A DNA stretch of 64,000 nucleotides from Flavobacterium enshiense (GCF_022836875.1 NZ_CP090376.1:2232001-2296000); one strand, 5' to 3'. Positions 1 to 8,765 are shown, counted from the stretch's first letter. Program-made: numbers and translations. Notes: a model not told the origin generated them from the letters alone.

Positions 1-84
1 TAGAATTAAGCTTTGTTTCTGTGTCCCTTTTGGTTGCATAATGTAACAATTGCACGAAATCTAAGTTTTTGTTTAAAAAATTTT

Positions 85-1362
85 TTACTTAAAATATTTT
101 GAAATTTCTTCTAACATATCGTTTTCACTTTTACCAACGTAATTAAGAAGCATTTTTTCTGTTTTGTGACCAGTTAACGTCTTAAGTATTGAAGTTGGAA
201 TTTTACCAAAATTATTAGTTGCAAAACTTCTACGCCCGATATGACTACTAACCAACTCATATTTTTTGTATTCTTTTACTTCTTTACGCCAAATAGGATT
301 TTTTTCAGTCCCTAAATTGGATACTTTACCCCCCGTTATAACATCATCAATTTTAGCAATTCTACAAACTTCTTTTACATACTCGTTATACTTAACGTCT
401 GAAATGGGTTTCGGGAACTGGTTGTTATTATCTTCTAATATTCTTAATATTTTGCTATCAAGAGGGATTGATACTTTATGTCCAGTTTTAACCTGTGTAA
501 AATCAATATATTTTATATTGTTTTGTACTCTAATCATTGAAGTGTCAAACCTCATAAAATCGGAAATTCTTTGTCCTATATAGCAGCTAATTAATAACCA
601 GTTTTTAACGTCTTCCAATGTCTTTGTTAGTCTATTGGGATTAATATTTTCTAATTTCTTGAGGTCATTATCATTTAGATACACAAAAGTTTTATTTGCA
701 TTTTCTAAATTATCTCTTTTTATTTCTTTCGAAAAATCCTCAAGCTCCAAACTTACTATTAATCCTTTCTTTTTTGCATGCGTACAAATGGTTTTTATAA
801 ACACCAATTCTCTCCTTATGGTGGATAATGAGTATTTCTGTTTAAACTGAAAGTCCAAAAAAGCGTTTCTGAAATTATCATTTACATTCTCGATCAAGAT
901 TTTTGTTTTATTGTCATTTTCGTACTTTTCAAGTTTATTTTTAATGACATTACATCTTCTAATCATTACAGGTTTTAAATCGTGTCTTCGTGCAACTTTA
1001 TAATATTCAATGTAATCTACTAAATTAGTAGGTATATCTTCAGACTGTTGGGGTGGATTGTAATAGTAGTCAATTTGAGTTTGTAGCCATTTTTTGTTTA
1101 CCTCTTTCGGGCTAACTGAATCAAAAGCCTTTAAGACGTGGTTTTCGATTTTATTAAGTTCGGTGGTAACTCGGGTTTGCTCGTTTGTAATATTAATATC
1201 CTTAGACTTCTTTTTGTGCTGTTTGCTCCAGTACTCTTTTGTTGTTTCAAATTTTGTATTTGCTCCAAAAACGAAATCAGTATCATTAAAACGATACAAG
1301 AGGCGTAAAACTAAATTTGCTTTGTCTTTCGTTGAGCGATATAAAAAATTTACAGTAGCCAT
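85..1362 (-). CDS. Tyrosine-type site-specific recombinase (integrase)
   Basis: A 425-residue integrase that would catalyse insertion and excision of a mobile element by strand exchange at short att sites. An N-terminal SAM-like DNA-binding part (about residues 1-215) precedes the catalytic domain. The catalytic set is complete: R265 in YIGQR, K292, H374 and R377 in SSHIGRRSF, H399 in LTGHK and the nucleophile Y408 in LLNYVG. The length is typical of Bacteroidetes mobile-element integrases with a SAM_5 core-binding domain. The ATG start is preceded by a palindromic promoter region. It lies at the window edge beside decayed genes and a metal-efflux block, so it probably belongs to an island or integrative element that extends to the left. 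The identity of the element is unknown. Confidence 0.93.
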   Translation of the reverse strand: MATVNFLYRSTKDKANLVLRLLYRFNDTDFVFGANTKFETTKEYWSKQHKKKSKDINITNEQTRVTTELNKIENHVLKAFDSVSPKEVNKKWLQTQIDYYYNPPQQSEDIPTNLVDYIEYYKVARRHDLKPVMIRRCNVIKNKLEKYENDNKTKILIENVNDNFRNAFLDFQFKQKYSLSTIRRELVFIKTICTHAKKKGLIVSLELEDFSKEIKRDNLENANKTFVYLNDNDLKKLENINPNRLTKTLEDVKNWLLISCYIGQRISDFMRFDTSMIRVQNNIKYIDFTQVKTGHKVSIPLDSKILRILEDNNNQFPKPISDVKYNEYVKEVCRIAKIDDVITGGKVSNLGTEKNPIWRKEVKEYKKYELVSSHIGRRSFATNNFGKIPTSILKTLTGHKTEKMLLNYVGKSENDMLEEISKYFK

Positions 1363-1381
1363 TGTGTTAATATTTTGAACA

Positions 1382-1415
1382 GTACAAATATAAATAACTT
1401 GTACGATATTTGTAC
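1382..1415 (-). promoter_or_regulatory. Integrase promoter with palindromic operator
   Basis: A perfect 10-base inverted repeat (GTACAAATAT at 1382-1391, ATATTTGTAC at 1406-1415) sits 20 bases upstream of the integrase start. The left arm contains a minus-strand TATATTTG, which matches the Bacteroidetes -7 box TAnnTTTG. A further GTAC-containing copy lies between the arms. Overlap of a palindrome with the -7 box suggests a repressor or autoregulation site. No clear -33 TTTG is seen at the usual distance. Confidence 0.5.
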
Positions 1416-1470
1416 GGTAAAATACAAATTGTTTAAAACTATTGCAAACTAAATGAATGTAAGATTTACT

Positions 1471-1595
1471 TATAAAGTGCTGTAATTGTTGATGTTAAAT
1501 TATGATTTCAGTATTTTTAGTGTTTATTTGCCGAAGTAAATTTGTGCATTTGTGTTCCTGACGGGATCACATTAAAGAGCTATAAAGCGCTGTAA
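1471..1595. repeat. Pair of 15-base direct repeats (candidate integrase arm sites)
   Basis: TATAAAGTGCTGTAA at 1471-1485 and TATAAAGCGCTGTAA at 1581-1595 differ by one base and are 110 bases apart, starting about 110 bases upstream of the integrase start. Short direct repeats close to an integrase gene are typical of recombinase arm-type binding sites. No binding evidence is available. Confidence 0.4.
1558..1567. repeat. Left copy of 10-base direct repeat CTGACGGGAT
   Basis: CTGACGGGAT followed by CAC. The same decamer followed by TAC occurs at 10047-10056, just after the last metal-efflux gene, so 12 of 13 bases match. The context TTCCTGACGGGATCAC vaguely resembles the 3' end of a tRNA (T-arm plus acceptor strand), a common integration target. 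This is candidate att evidence only, because a 10-base match can occur by chance. Confidence 0.35.
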
Positions 1596-2016
1596 ATTAG
1601 TGTTTTGTAGCTTTTTTTTCTTTTGGTCGAAATTTGGCCGAAAACAAAGTGTTTTTTTAACTTCCTTTAGAGTTAATTACATTTAATAATTCCTCGGTAA
1701 TTATTTTTTCAAATATTTCTTTTCATTTACAACTTCTGTACAAATGAACTATTAAATTAAGTTTAATTTCTCGAAAATTTAATCACTTAATTATATCTTT
1801 TTAATTTACCAGTTTACTTTTGAAGATTTTGGGATCGTAGAATGGTCTGAATTTTTAATTTTTTGTCCAGATGTAAATTTTTTTTGTGGCTGTTTGGTAT
1901 CCTTTTTTATGAATTTTTATTTTACATGTTACGTGAAATTTCTATCACTTTATCTGTAAGCTAAATTAGTATATCAACCCTTTAACTATAAGGTCGAAAT
2001 GGATAGTATGGCAGAA

Positions 2017-2289
2017 TCAGACGGAGCATAATAAGAGTGCCTTGTGCTGTTCCTCACTCCAAAATCTGTCGAATTCCTATGTAATATCATCGGTATCTTC
2101 GATAACTGGAAGATTCTCTTTGATAAACTTTTCTATCAGTTCCCGTTTGATTCGTAAATCGGCTTCGGTATTCAAAATGTTGAAAATTTCTTTTTCAGCT
2201 CTTGAAGTATCTCCTTTTGTATTAGCCTTTATCTTGATTAAGGGCTGGACAATATAGTTTACATTAATATCGTCACGGTGTATTAACAA
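2017..2289 (-). pseudogene. Remnant of type I restriction enzyme R subunit (HsdR C-terminus)
   Basis: The minus strand reads a 70-residue fragment (HRDDINVNYIVQPL, then LIEKFIKENLPVIEDTDDI) typical of the C-terminal helical region of EcoR124-type HsdR. An in-frame TAG at 2077-2079 interrupts it. The frame then continues with EFDRFWSEEQHKAL, the expected next HsdR segment, before a TGA at 2017-2019. The family likeness persists across the stop, so this is a decayed gene and not a small ORF. Upstream of about 2290 the likeness is lost. No HsdM or HsdS is visible, so no working restriction system is encoded here. Confidence 0.7.
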
Positions 2290-2300
2290 TAACTCGGAAA

Positions 2301-2594
2301 ATGGATGTTCACATGGTTTGGATGAAAGTTTTAAATCAAATTAAAGAAGATACAGAACATATTGCAGATACTGAGAATGTAAAGCACCAGCGGGAACATT
2401 TTATGATTTTATCAAAAGACATATATGCTTTAATCAAGGTTTCTAAAAATGAAACTACTGTGTATTATCAATTCTGTTCTTTGGCTAATGATGCTAAAGA
2501 GGCAAATTGATAAAGTAAAGAAATAGCAGTCCGAAATCCTTATTATGGTTCCATGATGTTAAGCTGTGGGAAAACGGTTGAAACAATTAATTAG
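2301..2594 (+). pseudogene. Nonsense-inactivated DUF3347 (copper-handling) domain remnant
   Basis: The plus frame reads IADTENVKHQREHFMILSKD and VYYQFCSLANDAKEAN, then TGA TAA (2508-2513), then in the same frame SKEIAVRNPYYGSMMLSCGK up to TAG at 2592. This is the DUF3347 signature (HQREHF, a CPMAN-like segment, WLSKE, NPYYG, M-L-CG). That domain is found alone or at the C-terminus of CusB-type adaptors in Bacteroidetes. The two stops fall exactly where Trp-Leu is expected, so TGG became TGA and TTA became TAA. The Cys-Pro of the CPMAN motif also reads Cys-Ser. The fragment probably descends from an earlier copper gene at this locus. Confidence 0.75.
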
Positions 2595-2702
2595 TCTTAA
2601 TTTATAATGGGTTAATATACAGGGTATTGCTTGATTATATTGTTAAATAATATTTGTACTTTTAATAATAAAAATAACACATAATTTAAATCTAATAAGA
2701 AT

Positions 2703-2954
2703 ATGAAAAATATAATCTTTTCCGCCGCACTAATGGCATTTGTAATGACTTCCTGCAACCAAAAAAATAAAGACATGGATACTAATAATTCAGAAACGAT
2801 GCATCACGACTCCACAATGGTGGATCATGACTCTAAAACAATGGGAAGCGATTCAAAAATGTATGCCTGTCCAATGCACCCGGAAGTGACCGGTAAAAAA
2901 GGCGACAAATGCCCGAAATGTGATATGGATTTGACTGAAGAGGTCACAAAATAG
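2703..2954 (+). CDS. Small heavy-metal-binding-domain lipoprotein
   Basis: An 83-residue exported lipoprotein: an N-terminal hydrophobic segment ends in the lipobox MTSC with C18 as lipidation site. A His/Asp/Met-rich linker (about residues 20-52) follows, then one heavy-metal-binding domain (CPMHP at 56-60, CPKCDM at 70-75). Such domains bind copper or silver through the Cys and His-Met ligands. It precedes the efflux pump and probably acts as a periplasmic metal scavenger or chaperone feeding the adaptor. A hairpin in the 90-base gap before the pump gene may set its expression apart. Confidence 0.85.
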   Translation: MKNIIFSAALMAFVMTSCNQKNKDMDTNNSETMHHDSTMVDHDSKTMGSDSKMYACPMHPEVTGKKGDKCPKCDMDLTEEVTK

Positions 2955-2983
2955 CACGTAAAAATCAATGCGGTTAGTCAAAT

Positions 2984-3019
2984 AAGACCTGCAAAAGTTT
3001 GAGGAATTTTGTAGGTCTT
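2984..3019 (+). promoter_or_regulatory. Strong hairpin between the metal-binding lipoprotein and pump genes
   Basis: AAGACCTGCAAAA (2984-2996) pairs with TTTTGTAGGTCTT (3007-3019) across a 10-base loop with one G-U wobble. A second short stem (GTTAG at 2973-2977 with CTAAC at 3021-3025) encloses it. No T-run follows, so it is not a standard terminator. In an operon gap it could act as an mRNA processing or stability element, or as a partial attenuator. Confidence 0.45.
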
Positions 3020-3044
3020 CCTAACTGACAAACACTAAAAGAGT

Positions 3045-4334
3045 ATGGTCAAAAAATTGATTTCATTTTCCTTGAAAAACCGATTTATTGTGTTGCTTGT
3101 GGCAGCCGGTTTATTTGGTTGGGGAATATACAGTGTTCAACAAAATCCTATTGATGCCATCCCTGATTTATCAGAAAATCAAGTTATTGTTTTTACGGAA
3201 TGGATGGGAAGAAGTCCACAGGTAATCGAAGCGCAAGTAACTTATCCTTTGGTTTCTAATCTTCAGGGAATACCAAAAGTTAAAAATATACGTGGTGCCT
3301 CCATGTTTGGGATGAGCTTTGTCTATATCATTTTTGAAGACAGTGCGGATACCTACTGGGCAAGAACACGGGTGTTGGAAAGATTAAATTACGCCCAACG
3401 CTTACTTCCGCAAGATGTTGTTCCAACGTTAGGTCCTGATGGTACAGGAGTAGGTCACATTTTTTGGTATCATTTTGAAACCAATGGAATGGACTTGGGA
3501 GAACAACGCGCCTTGCAAGACTGGTATGTGAAATTTGCATTGCAAACAGTTCCCGGTGTAGCCGAAGTAGCTTCTTTTGGAGGTTTTGAAAAACAATACC
3601 AACTGGTGTTAGATCCGCTCAAAATGCAATATTACAACGTCAGCATGATGGAAGTAATGAATGCTGTAAAATCAAATAACAACGATGTTGGAGGACGAAA
3701 ATTTGAAATGAGTAATATGTCTTACATCGTAAGAGGTTTAGGATATATTAAGAATATTAAAGATGTCGAAAATATTGCGATAAAAAATTACAATGCTGTT
3801 CCTGTACGAGTAAAAGATATTGGCTCGATACAAATGGGTGGTGATTTACGACTGGGAATTTTTGACGAAAATGGAAAAGGAGAAGTTGTTGGCGGAATTG
3901 TAGTGATGCGTTACGGTGAAAATGCGGACAAAGTGATAAAGGCTGTAAAAGAAAAAATGAAGGAGGTCGAAAAAGGTTTACCGGAAGGAGTTTCTTTTAA
4001 AACTTCCTACGACAGAAGTGAACTGATAGAAAAAGCAATTACATCAGTTAAAGGAACGCTAATTGAAGAAATGATTGCCGTATCTCTTGTTATCCTCGTT
4101 TTTCTTTTTCACTGGAGAAGTGCGTTAATTATCCTTATACAGCTTCCTATATCAGTAGCTGTGGGCTTCATTTTACTTGAGGGTTTCGGTATCTCTTCCA
4201 ACATTATGTCATTAACGGGTATTGCACTGGCTATAGGGGTAGTTGTTGACGATGGTATTGTAATGGTGGAAAATTCATATCGGAATATTTCGGAGAAACA
4301 GGAAGAAATGGTTAACAACAAAGAATCCGTTTAA
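3045..4334 (+). CDS. cusA: CusA/CzcA-family heavy-metal efflux RND pump, N-terminal part (split gene)
   Basis: The first 429 residues of a heavy-metal RND permease, the proton-driven inner-membrane pump of a Cus-type copper/silver exporter. TM1 lies at about residues 12-30, the first periplasmic porter domain follows, and TM2 to TM4 end with the family motif VVDDGIVMVEN. The frame stops at TAA 4332-4334 in the cytoplasmic loop after TM4. The rest of the pump continues in the +1 frame from 4336. The two parts together make about 1,074 residues, a normal CusA length. Either a one-base indel split a single gene, or two translationally coupled halves are made. Metal specificity is inferred from the neighbours. 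Confidence 0.85.
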   Translation: MVKKLISFSLKNRFIVLLVAAGLFGWGIYSVQQNPIDAIPDLSENQVIVFTEWMGRSPQVIEAQVTYPLVSNLQGIPKVKNIRGASMFGMSFVYIIFEDSADTYWARTRVLERLNYAQRLLPQDVVPTLGPDGTGVGHIFWYHFETNGMDLGEQRALQDWYVKFALQTVPGVAEVASFGGFEKQYQLVLDPLKMQYYNVSMMEVMNAVKSNNNDVGGRKFEMSNMSYIVRGLGYIKNIKDVENIAIKNYNAVPVRVKDIGSIQMGGDLRLGIFDENGKGEVVGGIVVMRYGENADKVIKAVKEKMKEVEKGLPEGVSFKTSYDRSELIEKAITSVKGTLIEEMIAVSLVILVFLFHWRSALIILIQLPISVAVGFILLEGFGISSNIMSLTGIALAIGVVVDDGIVMVENSYRNISEKQEEMVNNKESV

Positions 4335-4335
4335 G

Positions 4336-6273
4336 ATGAAAGAGAAACTGCTGAAAATATTCAAAAAAGAAAAGGATCCATTATCTTCAGAAGAAAAACT
4401 CAAGATAATTGAATCATCCTCTAAATTGGTGGGGCCAGGTGTTTTTTACTCAACAGTAATTGTAATAGCCTCTTTTTTACCCGTGTTTCTTCTCACGGGA
4501 ATGGAAGGGAAGCTTTTTAGTCCATTAGCATATACAAAATCCTTTATTCTTATTGTCGATGCTTTTTTGGCAATCACGTTGACACCGGTCCTAATTAGCT
4601 TTTTACTCAAAGGAAAACTCCGTCCGGAAGAAAAAAATCCAATTAATAGCCAACTTGAAACAATTTACACACCTATACTAACCTATTGTCTGAAATGGCG
4701 TAAAACAGTATTAGGTTTTAACATTGCTGCATTATTGATTGGGGTGTTGATGTTTACCCGTTTAGGGTCAGAGTTCATGCCTCCATTAGATGAAGGTTCC
4801 ATTTTATTTATGCCGGTAACATTACCGGATGTGTCAAATTCTGAAGTAAAAAGGATTTTGCAAGTACAGGACAAGTTAATAAAATCAGTCCCCGAAGTAG
4901 AACACGTTTTAGGAAAAGCGGGTAGGGCAAACACGGCCACCGATAACAGTCCGATAAGCATGATTGAAACCATAATTTTGTTAAAGCCCGAAGCTGAATG
5001 GAGAGAAGGCAAAACAAAAAATGACATTATCACTGAAATAAATAATAAACTGCAGATTCCGGGAGTAACAAACGGTTTTACACAGCCTATTATCAATCGT
5101 ATCAACATGCTTTCAACCGGTATCCGAACGGATGTCGGAATAAAAATTTACGGTGCAAGTTTAGATACTATCGAGGTTTTATCTCAAAAAATCAAGAAAA
5201 CCTTGGAAGGTACTTCCGGGGTAAAAGATTTATATTCAGAACCCATCACAGGAGGAAAATATATAGACATTGAAGCAAAACGAGAAGTTATTGGCCGATA
5301 TGGGCTTTCCATCGATGACATCAATAATGTAGTCGAAGCTGCTATTGGCGGAATGAAATTAACGACAACCATTGAGGGGAGACAACGGTTCTCTGTAAAT
5401 GCAAGATATGCTCAGGAATACAGAAATAGCCTCGATGCTTTAAAAAAACTACAAGTACAAACGATGCAATATGGCCCCATTCCTTTAGAAACGGTCGCCG
5501 ATGTTAAGATAAGCGATGGACCTCCCATGATAAACAGTGAAAATGCGATGCTTCGAGGAAGCGTACTGTTTAATGTTCGGGAACGTGATTTGGGCAGTAC
5601 GGTAAGAGAAGCCCAGAAAAAATTAAACGCCATGATAACCAAAATGCCCAAAGGATATTATATAGAATGGAGCGGGCAATGGGAAAACCAAATCAGAGCC
5701 AACAAAACATTGAGTTTGATTTTACCTATAGTGGTTGTTATTATTTTTCTTATTCTGTTTTTCACCTATCATTCCATGAAAGAAGCCTTAATCACCATGA
5801 TAACAGTTCCGTTTGCATTAATAGGCGGAATTTTTATGGTCTATTTTTATGGTATCAATTTGTCGGTAGCGGTGGCTGTCGGTTTTATTGCATTGTTTGG
5901 AATGGCCATAGAAACGGCAATGTTAATGACCATTTATTTAAATGAATCCATGAACAAAATGGTGGCGAAATACGGAAACAGCAAAGAGGTTATCACCGAA
6001 ACGATATTAAGACGATATATTATTGATGGATCAGCAAAAAGGCTTCGACCAAAACTAATGACCGTTTCGGTTTCATTATTTGGTTTGATACCCATTCTGT
6101 GGGCTACTGGAGCAGGAGCCGATGTGATGCTTCCTATTACTGTCCCGCTTATTGGCGGCACAATTACGTCCACTATTTATGTTTTACTAGTAACCCCTGT
6201 TGTTTTTGAAATGGTAAAACTCCGCGAACTGAAAACAAACGGTAAAATTGAAATTTTAGATGCTAACGAATAA
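4336..6273 (+). CDS. cusA: CusA/CzcA-family heavy-metal efflux RND pump, C-terminal part (split gene)
   Basis: 645 residues that complete the RND pump: TM5-6 (VGPGVFYSTVIVIASFLPVF, then LTGMEGKLF), the second periplasmic domain containing MPPLDEGSILFMPVTLP and GKAGRA, and TM7-12 at the C-terminus. Its ATG lies one base after the stop of the first part. The frame is open further upstream (reading NPFK before the Met), which favours an indel in an originally continuous gene. The break falls in a cytoplasmic linker, where a two-chain pump could still fold. The 3' end overlaps the next gene by 14 bases, so translation is coupled to the outer-membrane channel. Confidence 0.85.
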   Translation: MKEKLLKIFKKEKDPLSSEEKLKIIESSSKLVGPGVFYSTVIVIASFLPVFLLTGMEGKLFSPLAYTKSFILIVDAFLAITLTPVLISFLLKGKLRPEEKNPINSQLETIYTPILTYCLKWRKTVLGFNIAALLIGVLMFTRLGSEFMPPLDEGSILFMPVTLPDVSNSEVKRILQVQDKLIKSVPEVEHVLGKAGRANTATDNSPISMIETIILLKPEAEWREGKTKNDIITEINNKLQIPGVTNGFTQPIINRINMLSTGIRTDVGIKIYGASLDTIEVLSQKIKKTLEGTSGVKDLYSEPITGGKYIDIEAKREVIGRYGLSIDDINNVVEAAIGGMKLTTTIEGRQRFSVNARYAQEYRNSLDALKKLQVQTMQYGPIPLETVADVKISDGPPMINSENAMLRGSVLFNVRERDLGSTVREAQKKLNAMITKMPKGYYIEWSGQWENQIRANKTLSLILPIVVVIIFLILFFTYHSMKEALITMITVPFALIGGIFMVYFYGINLSVAVAVGFIALFGMAIETAMLMTIYLNESMNKMVAKYGNSKEVITETILRRYIIDGSAKRLRPKLMTVSVSLFGLIPILWATGAGADVMLPITVPLIGGTITSTIYVLLVTPVVFEMVKLRELKTNGKIEILDANE

Positions 6274-7516
6274 GTATTATATAGCAATAGGTTGTTTGAT
6301 TTTAAGCTTCACTTATAGTAGGGCTCAAACAGTTTCGTTGGAAGAAGTTTTGAAAAAGATCGAAACAAATAATCCACAATTAAAAATGTACGATGCCGAT
6401 ATTCAGAGTATGGATGCTGCGGCAAAAGGGGCAGAAAGCTGGATGCCACCACAGGTAAATTCAGGTTTCTTTATGACACCATACAATTCCAAAATGTGGA
6501 AAGCAGATGAAATGTCACCCGGAATGGGTTTTTACACACTTGGTATTACACAAATGATACCTAATCCTTCAAAGTTAAAGGCAGATTTCAAATATATGAG
6601 TGCTATGTCTTCGGTAGAAGCCGAAAACAAAAACTATACAATCAATCAGTTATATGCTATAGCAAAAACTAATTATTATCAATGGTTAATTTTAAATAAA
6701 AAAATAAAAATTGCCAATGAGAATTTGTTGCTTTTGGAATATATGATTAAAAGTATGGAAATACGCTATCAATACAATATGGATAAATTGTCCACCTATT
6801 ATAAGGCAAAATCGCAATATAGTGTACTGCAAAGCATGATAGTAATGCTACAAAATGACATTTCACAAAAACGGATAATGATTAATACCTTGATGGCGAC
6901 GGATAAAGATACTCCGTTTGAGATTGAAGAAACCTATGATTTGAAAGTTTTTGATTTAATAACAATGCATACAGCATCAGATGTAGAAAACCGAAGTGAT
7001 GTCAGGGCTATTGAGCAAACAATTGCATTAAATCAATTGAAAATAGAAGTCGAAAAAGCAAAATTATTGCCGGAATTTGGAATCAATTATGAACACATGT
7101 TCGCTTTTGGACAACAACCGCAGCAATTTAATTTAATGTTGATGGTAAATATTCCATTAGCCCCTTGGTCTTCCAGGATGAGCAGAGCCAATATAAATAG
7201 TTTTAAATTAAAAAGTGAAAGCTTGAATTGGCAAAAAAAAATGGTTTTGAATGAAGCTCGAGGAATGGTTTCAGGAATGAATACCGAACTTACCAATCTC
7301 AAGGCACAATATGATATTGCCGAAAAAAGCATCATTCCCACACTGCGAAAAAATTATGATACAGCTGTTATAGCTTGGCAAAACAATACGGGTGATTTGT
7401 TTGTCATATTGGACGCGTGGGAAGCACTAAATATGGCTCAAATGGATACTTTAGATAAATTGCAAGCTATTTTGATTATGCAAGTAGAAATTGAAAAACA
7501 TTTAGAAATCAAATAA
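6260..7516 (+). CDS. TolC-family outer membrane channel of the metal efflux system (CusC-like)
   Basis: A 418-residue outer-membrane efflux protein with an N-terminal signal peptide (cleavage near SRAQ, about residue 23). Long amphipathic helical segments duplicated in the two halves are typical of the TolC/CusC trimeric channel. It would give the exit duct for metal ions passed on by the RND pump and adaptors. The start overlaps the pump gene by 14 bases and the stop lies 2 bases before the first adaptor gene, so the genes form one operon. There is no lipobox, unlike E. coli CusC. Confidence 0.88.
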   Translation: MLTNKYYIAIGCLILSFTYSRAQTVSLEEVLKKIETNNPQLKMYDADIQSMDAAAKGAESWMPPQVNSGFFMTPYNSKMWKADEMSPGMGFYTLGITQMIPNPSKLKADFKYMSAMSSVEAENKNYTINQLYAIAKTNYYQWLILNKKIKIANENLLLLEYMIKSMEIRYQYNMDKLSTYYKAKSQYSVLQSMIVMLQNDISQKRIMINTLMATDKDTPFEIEETYDLKVFDLITMHTASDVENRSDVRAIEQTIALNQLKIEVEKAKLLPEFGINYEHMFAFGQQPQQFNLMLMVNIPLAPWSSRMSRANINSFKLKSESLNWQKKMVLNEARGMVSGMNTELTNLKAQYDIAEKSIIPTLRKNYDTAVIAWQNNTGDLFVILDAWEALNMAQMDTLDKLQAILIMQVEIEKHLEIK

Positions 7517-7518
7517 CT

Positions 7519-8763
7519 ATGAATAAATATTTGAAATATTGTTTAGTGGTTATTGCAATTTCTATCATTGGATTTGCGATATACTATGTTGTAAAAAAAT
7601 CAAATGCAAGAACAGAGGCACAGTCACAGAAAGAAATTTTTACCTGTTCTATGCACCCCCAAATCATTAGAGACAAACCCGGAAACTGTCCTATTTGTGG
7701 AATGACTTTAGTAAAAAAGGCAACCAATAATCACACTGGAGAAAACAATTCGATTGAAAATGTTTTAAAGCCAACAGATAATTTTATTGTGGGAAATTAT
7801 CAAACCACGACTGCGAAAGACACAACGGTAAGCAGTGAAATTAATTTACCCGGTATTGTGGCTTACGATCCAAATTCTTTTGTAAACATTGCGGCAAGGG
7901 CAAGTGGAAGAATTGAAAATATGTATGTGAATTACAAATACCAAAAGGTAAATAAAGGACAAAAGCTTTTTGATTTATACAGTCCAGAATTACTGACTGA
8001 ACAGCAAAACTTCATTTATTTAATTTCAAATGATGCAGATAATACTTCAATTGTCGAAGCTTCAAAACAAAAATTAAAGCTCTACGGTATGAGTGGTAAT
8101 CAAATTAATGCATTAATAGCAACCAAAAAGGCAAATCCCGTAATTTCAATTTATAGTCCTGCTTACGGAATAATAGGAGGAACGGAATCAATGGATGTCA
8201 ATAGCAATACGATGTCTAATACAAGTGCCACCTCTGAAGCATTAAATGTTAAAGAAGGGAATTATATAAAAAAGGGAGAAACGGTGTTTAAATTAGTGAA
8301 TACCGATAAAGTATGGGGTGTTTTTAATGTCTTACAAGGATATAGCGGATTGCTAAAAATGAATCAACCCATTGCAATTACAACAGAATTAGATGAAAAT
8401 CACAGTATCAGCGCTCATATAAATTTTATAGAAACGCAGCTTAGCGCAACCGACAAATCCAGTAGAATTAGGGTGTATCTAAACAACAATACGTTGAAAC
8501 TACCTATAGGATTACGTTTGCAGGGAAGAGTAAAAGCAAACCCGATTAAAGGCTTTTGGTTGCACAAACAAGCATTCGTCAGTATTGGAAATAAGAAGAT
8601 AGTTTTTGTCAAAATGAATAACGGCTTTAAGGCAAAAGAAATACAGTCGGGAATTGAAATGGGGGATTATATTCAAGTAATCAATGGGATTTCTGTTAAT
8701 GATGCTATTGCCCAAAATGCACAGTATTTAATAGACAGTGAAAGCTTCATTAAAACAGAGTAA
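7519..8763 (+). CDS. cusB: CusB-type periplasmic adaptor with N-terminal heavy-metal-binding domain
   Basis: A 414-residue membrane-fusion (HlyD-like) adaptor that links the RND pump to the outer-membrane channel. One N-terminal membrane anchor (about residues 8-26) precedes a heavy-metal-binding domain with C43, M45, H46, C57, C60 and M62 (CSMHP...CPICGM). The adaptor body follows: barrel-sandwich, helical hairpin and beta-barrel, with ASGRIENMYVNYKYQKVNKG as the lipoyl-like start. It lacks the C-terminal DUF3347 domain that some Bacteroidetes CusB proteins carry. It sits between the channel gene and a second adaptor, with gaps of 2 bases on each side. Confidence 0.88.
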   Translation: MNKYLKYCLVVIAISIIGFAIYYVVKKSNARTEAQSQKEIFTCSMHPQIIRDKPGNCPICGMTLVKKATNNHTGENNSIENVLKPTDNFIVGNYQTTTAKDTTVSSEINLPGIVAYDPNSFVNIAARASGRIENMYVNYKYQKVNKGQKLFDLYSPELLTEQQNFIYLISNDADNTSIVEASKQKLKLYGMSGNQINALIATKKANPVISIYSPAYGIIGGTESMDVNSNTMSNTSATSEALNVKEGNYIKKGETVFKLVNTDKVWGVFNVLQGYSGLLKMNQPIAITTELDENHSISAHINFIETQLSATDKSSRIRVYLNNNTLKLPIGLRLQGRVKANPIKGFWLHKQAFVSIGNKKIVFVKMNNGFKAKEIQSGIEMGDYIQVINGISVNDAIAQNAQYLIDSESFIKTE

Positions 8764-8765
8764 AA

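Larger units (their letters stand above)
1416..2016. other. AT-rich non-coding stretch, possible att region
   Basis: About 600 bases without a convincing gene on either strand. It holds two near-identical 15-base direct repeats (1471-1485 and 1581-1595) and the sequence CTGACGGGAT at 1558-1567, which recurs at the far end of the metal-efflux block. The remaining sequence to 2016 is very AT-rich and shows nothing recognisable. Its place next to an integrase fits an attachment and arm-site region, but this is inference. Confidence 0.4.

Noticed and set aside
1550..1575. Partial tRNA gene as integration target
   Set aside because: Only about 16 bases resemble a tRNA 3' end and no complete tRNA can be folded, so it is mentioned as context only.
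2077..2289. Intact 70-residue gene
   Set aside because: HsdR likeness continues past its stop codon, so it is a remnant.
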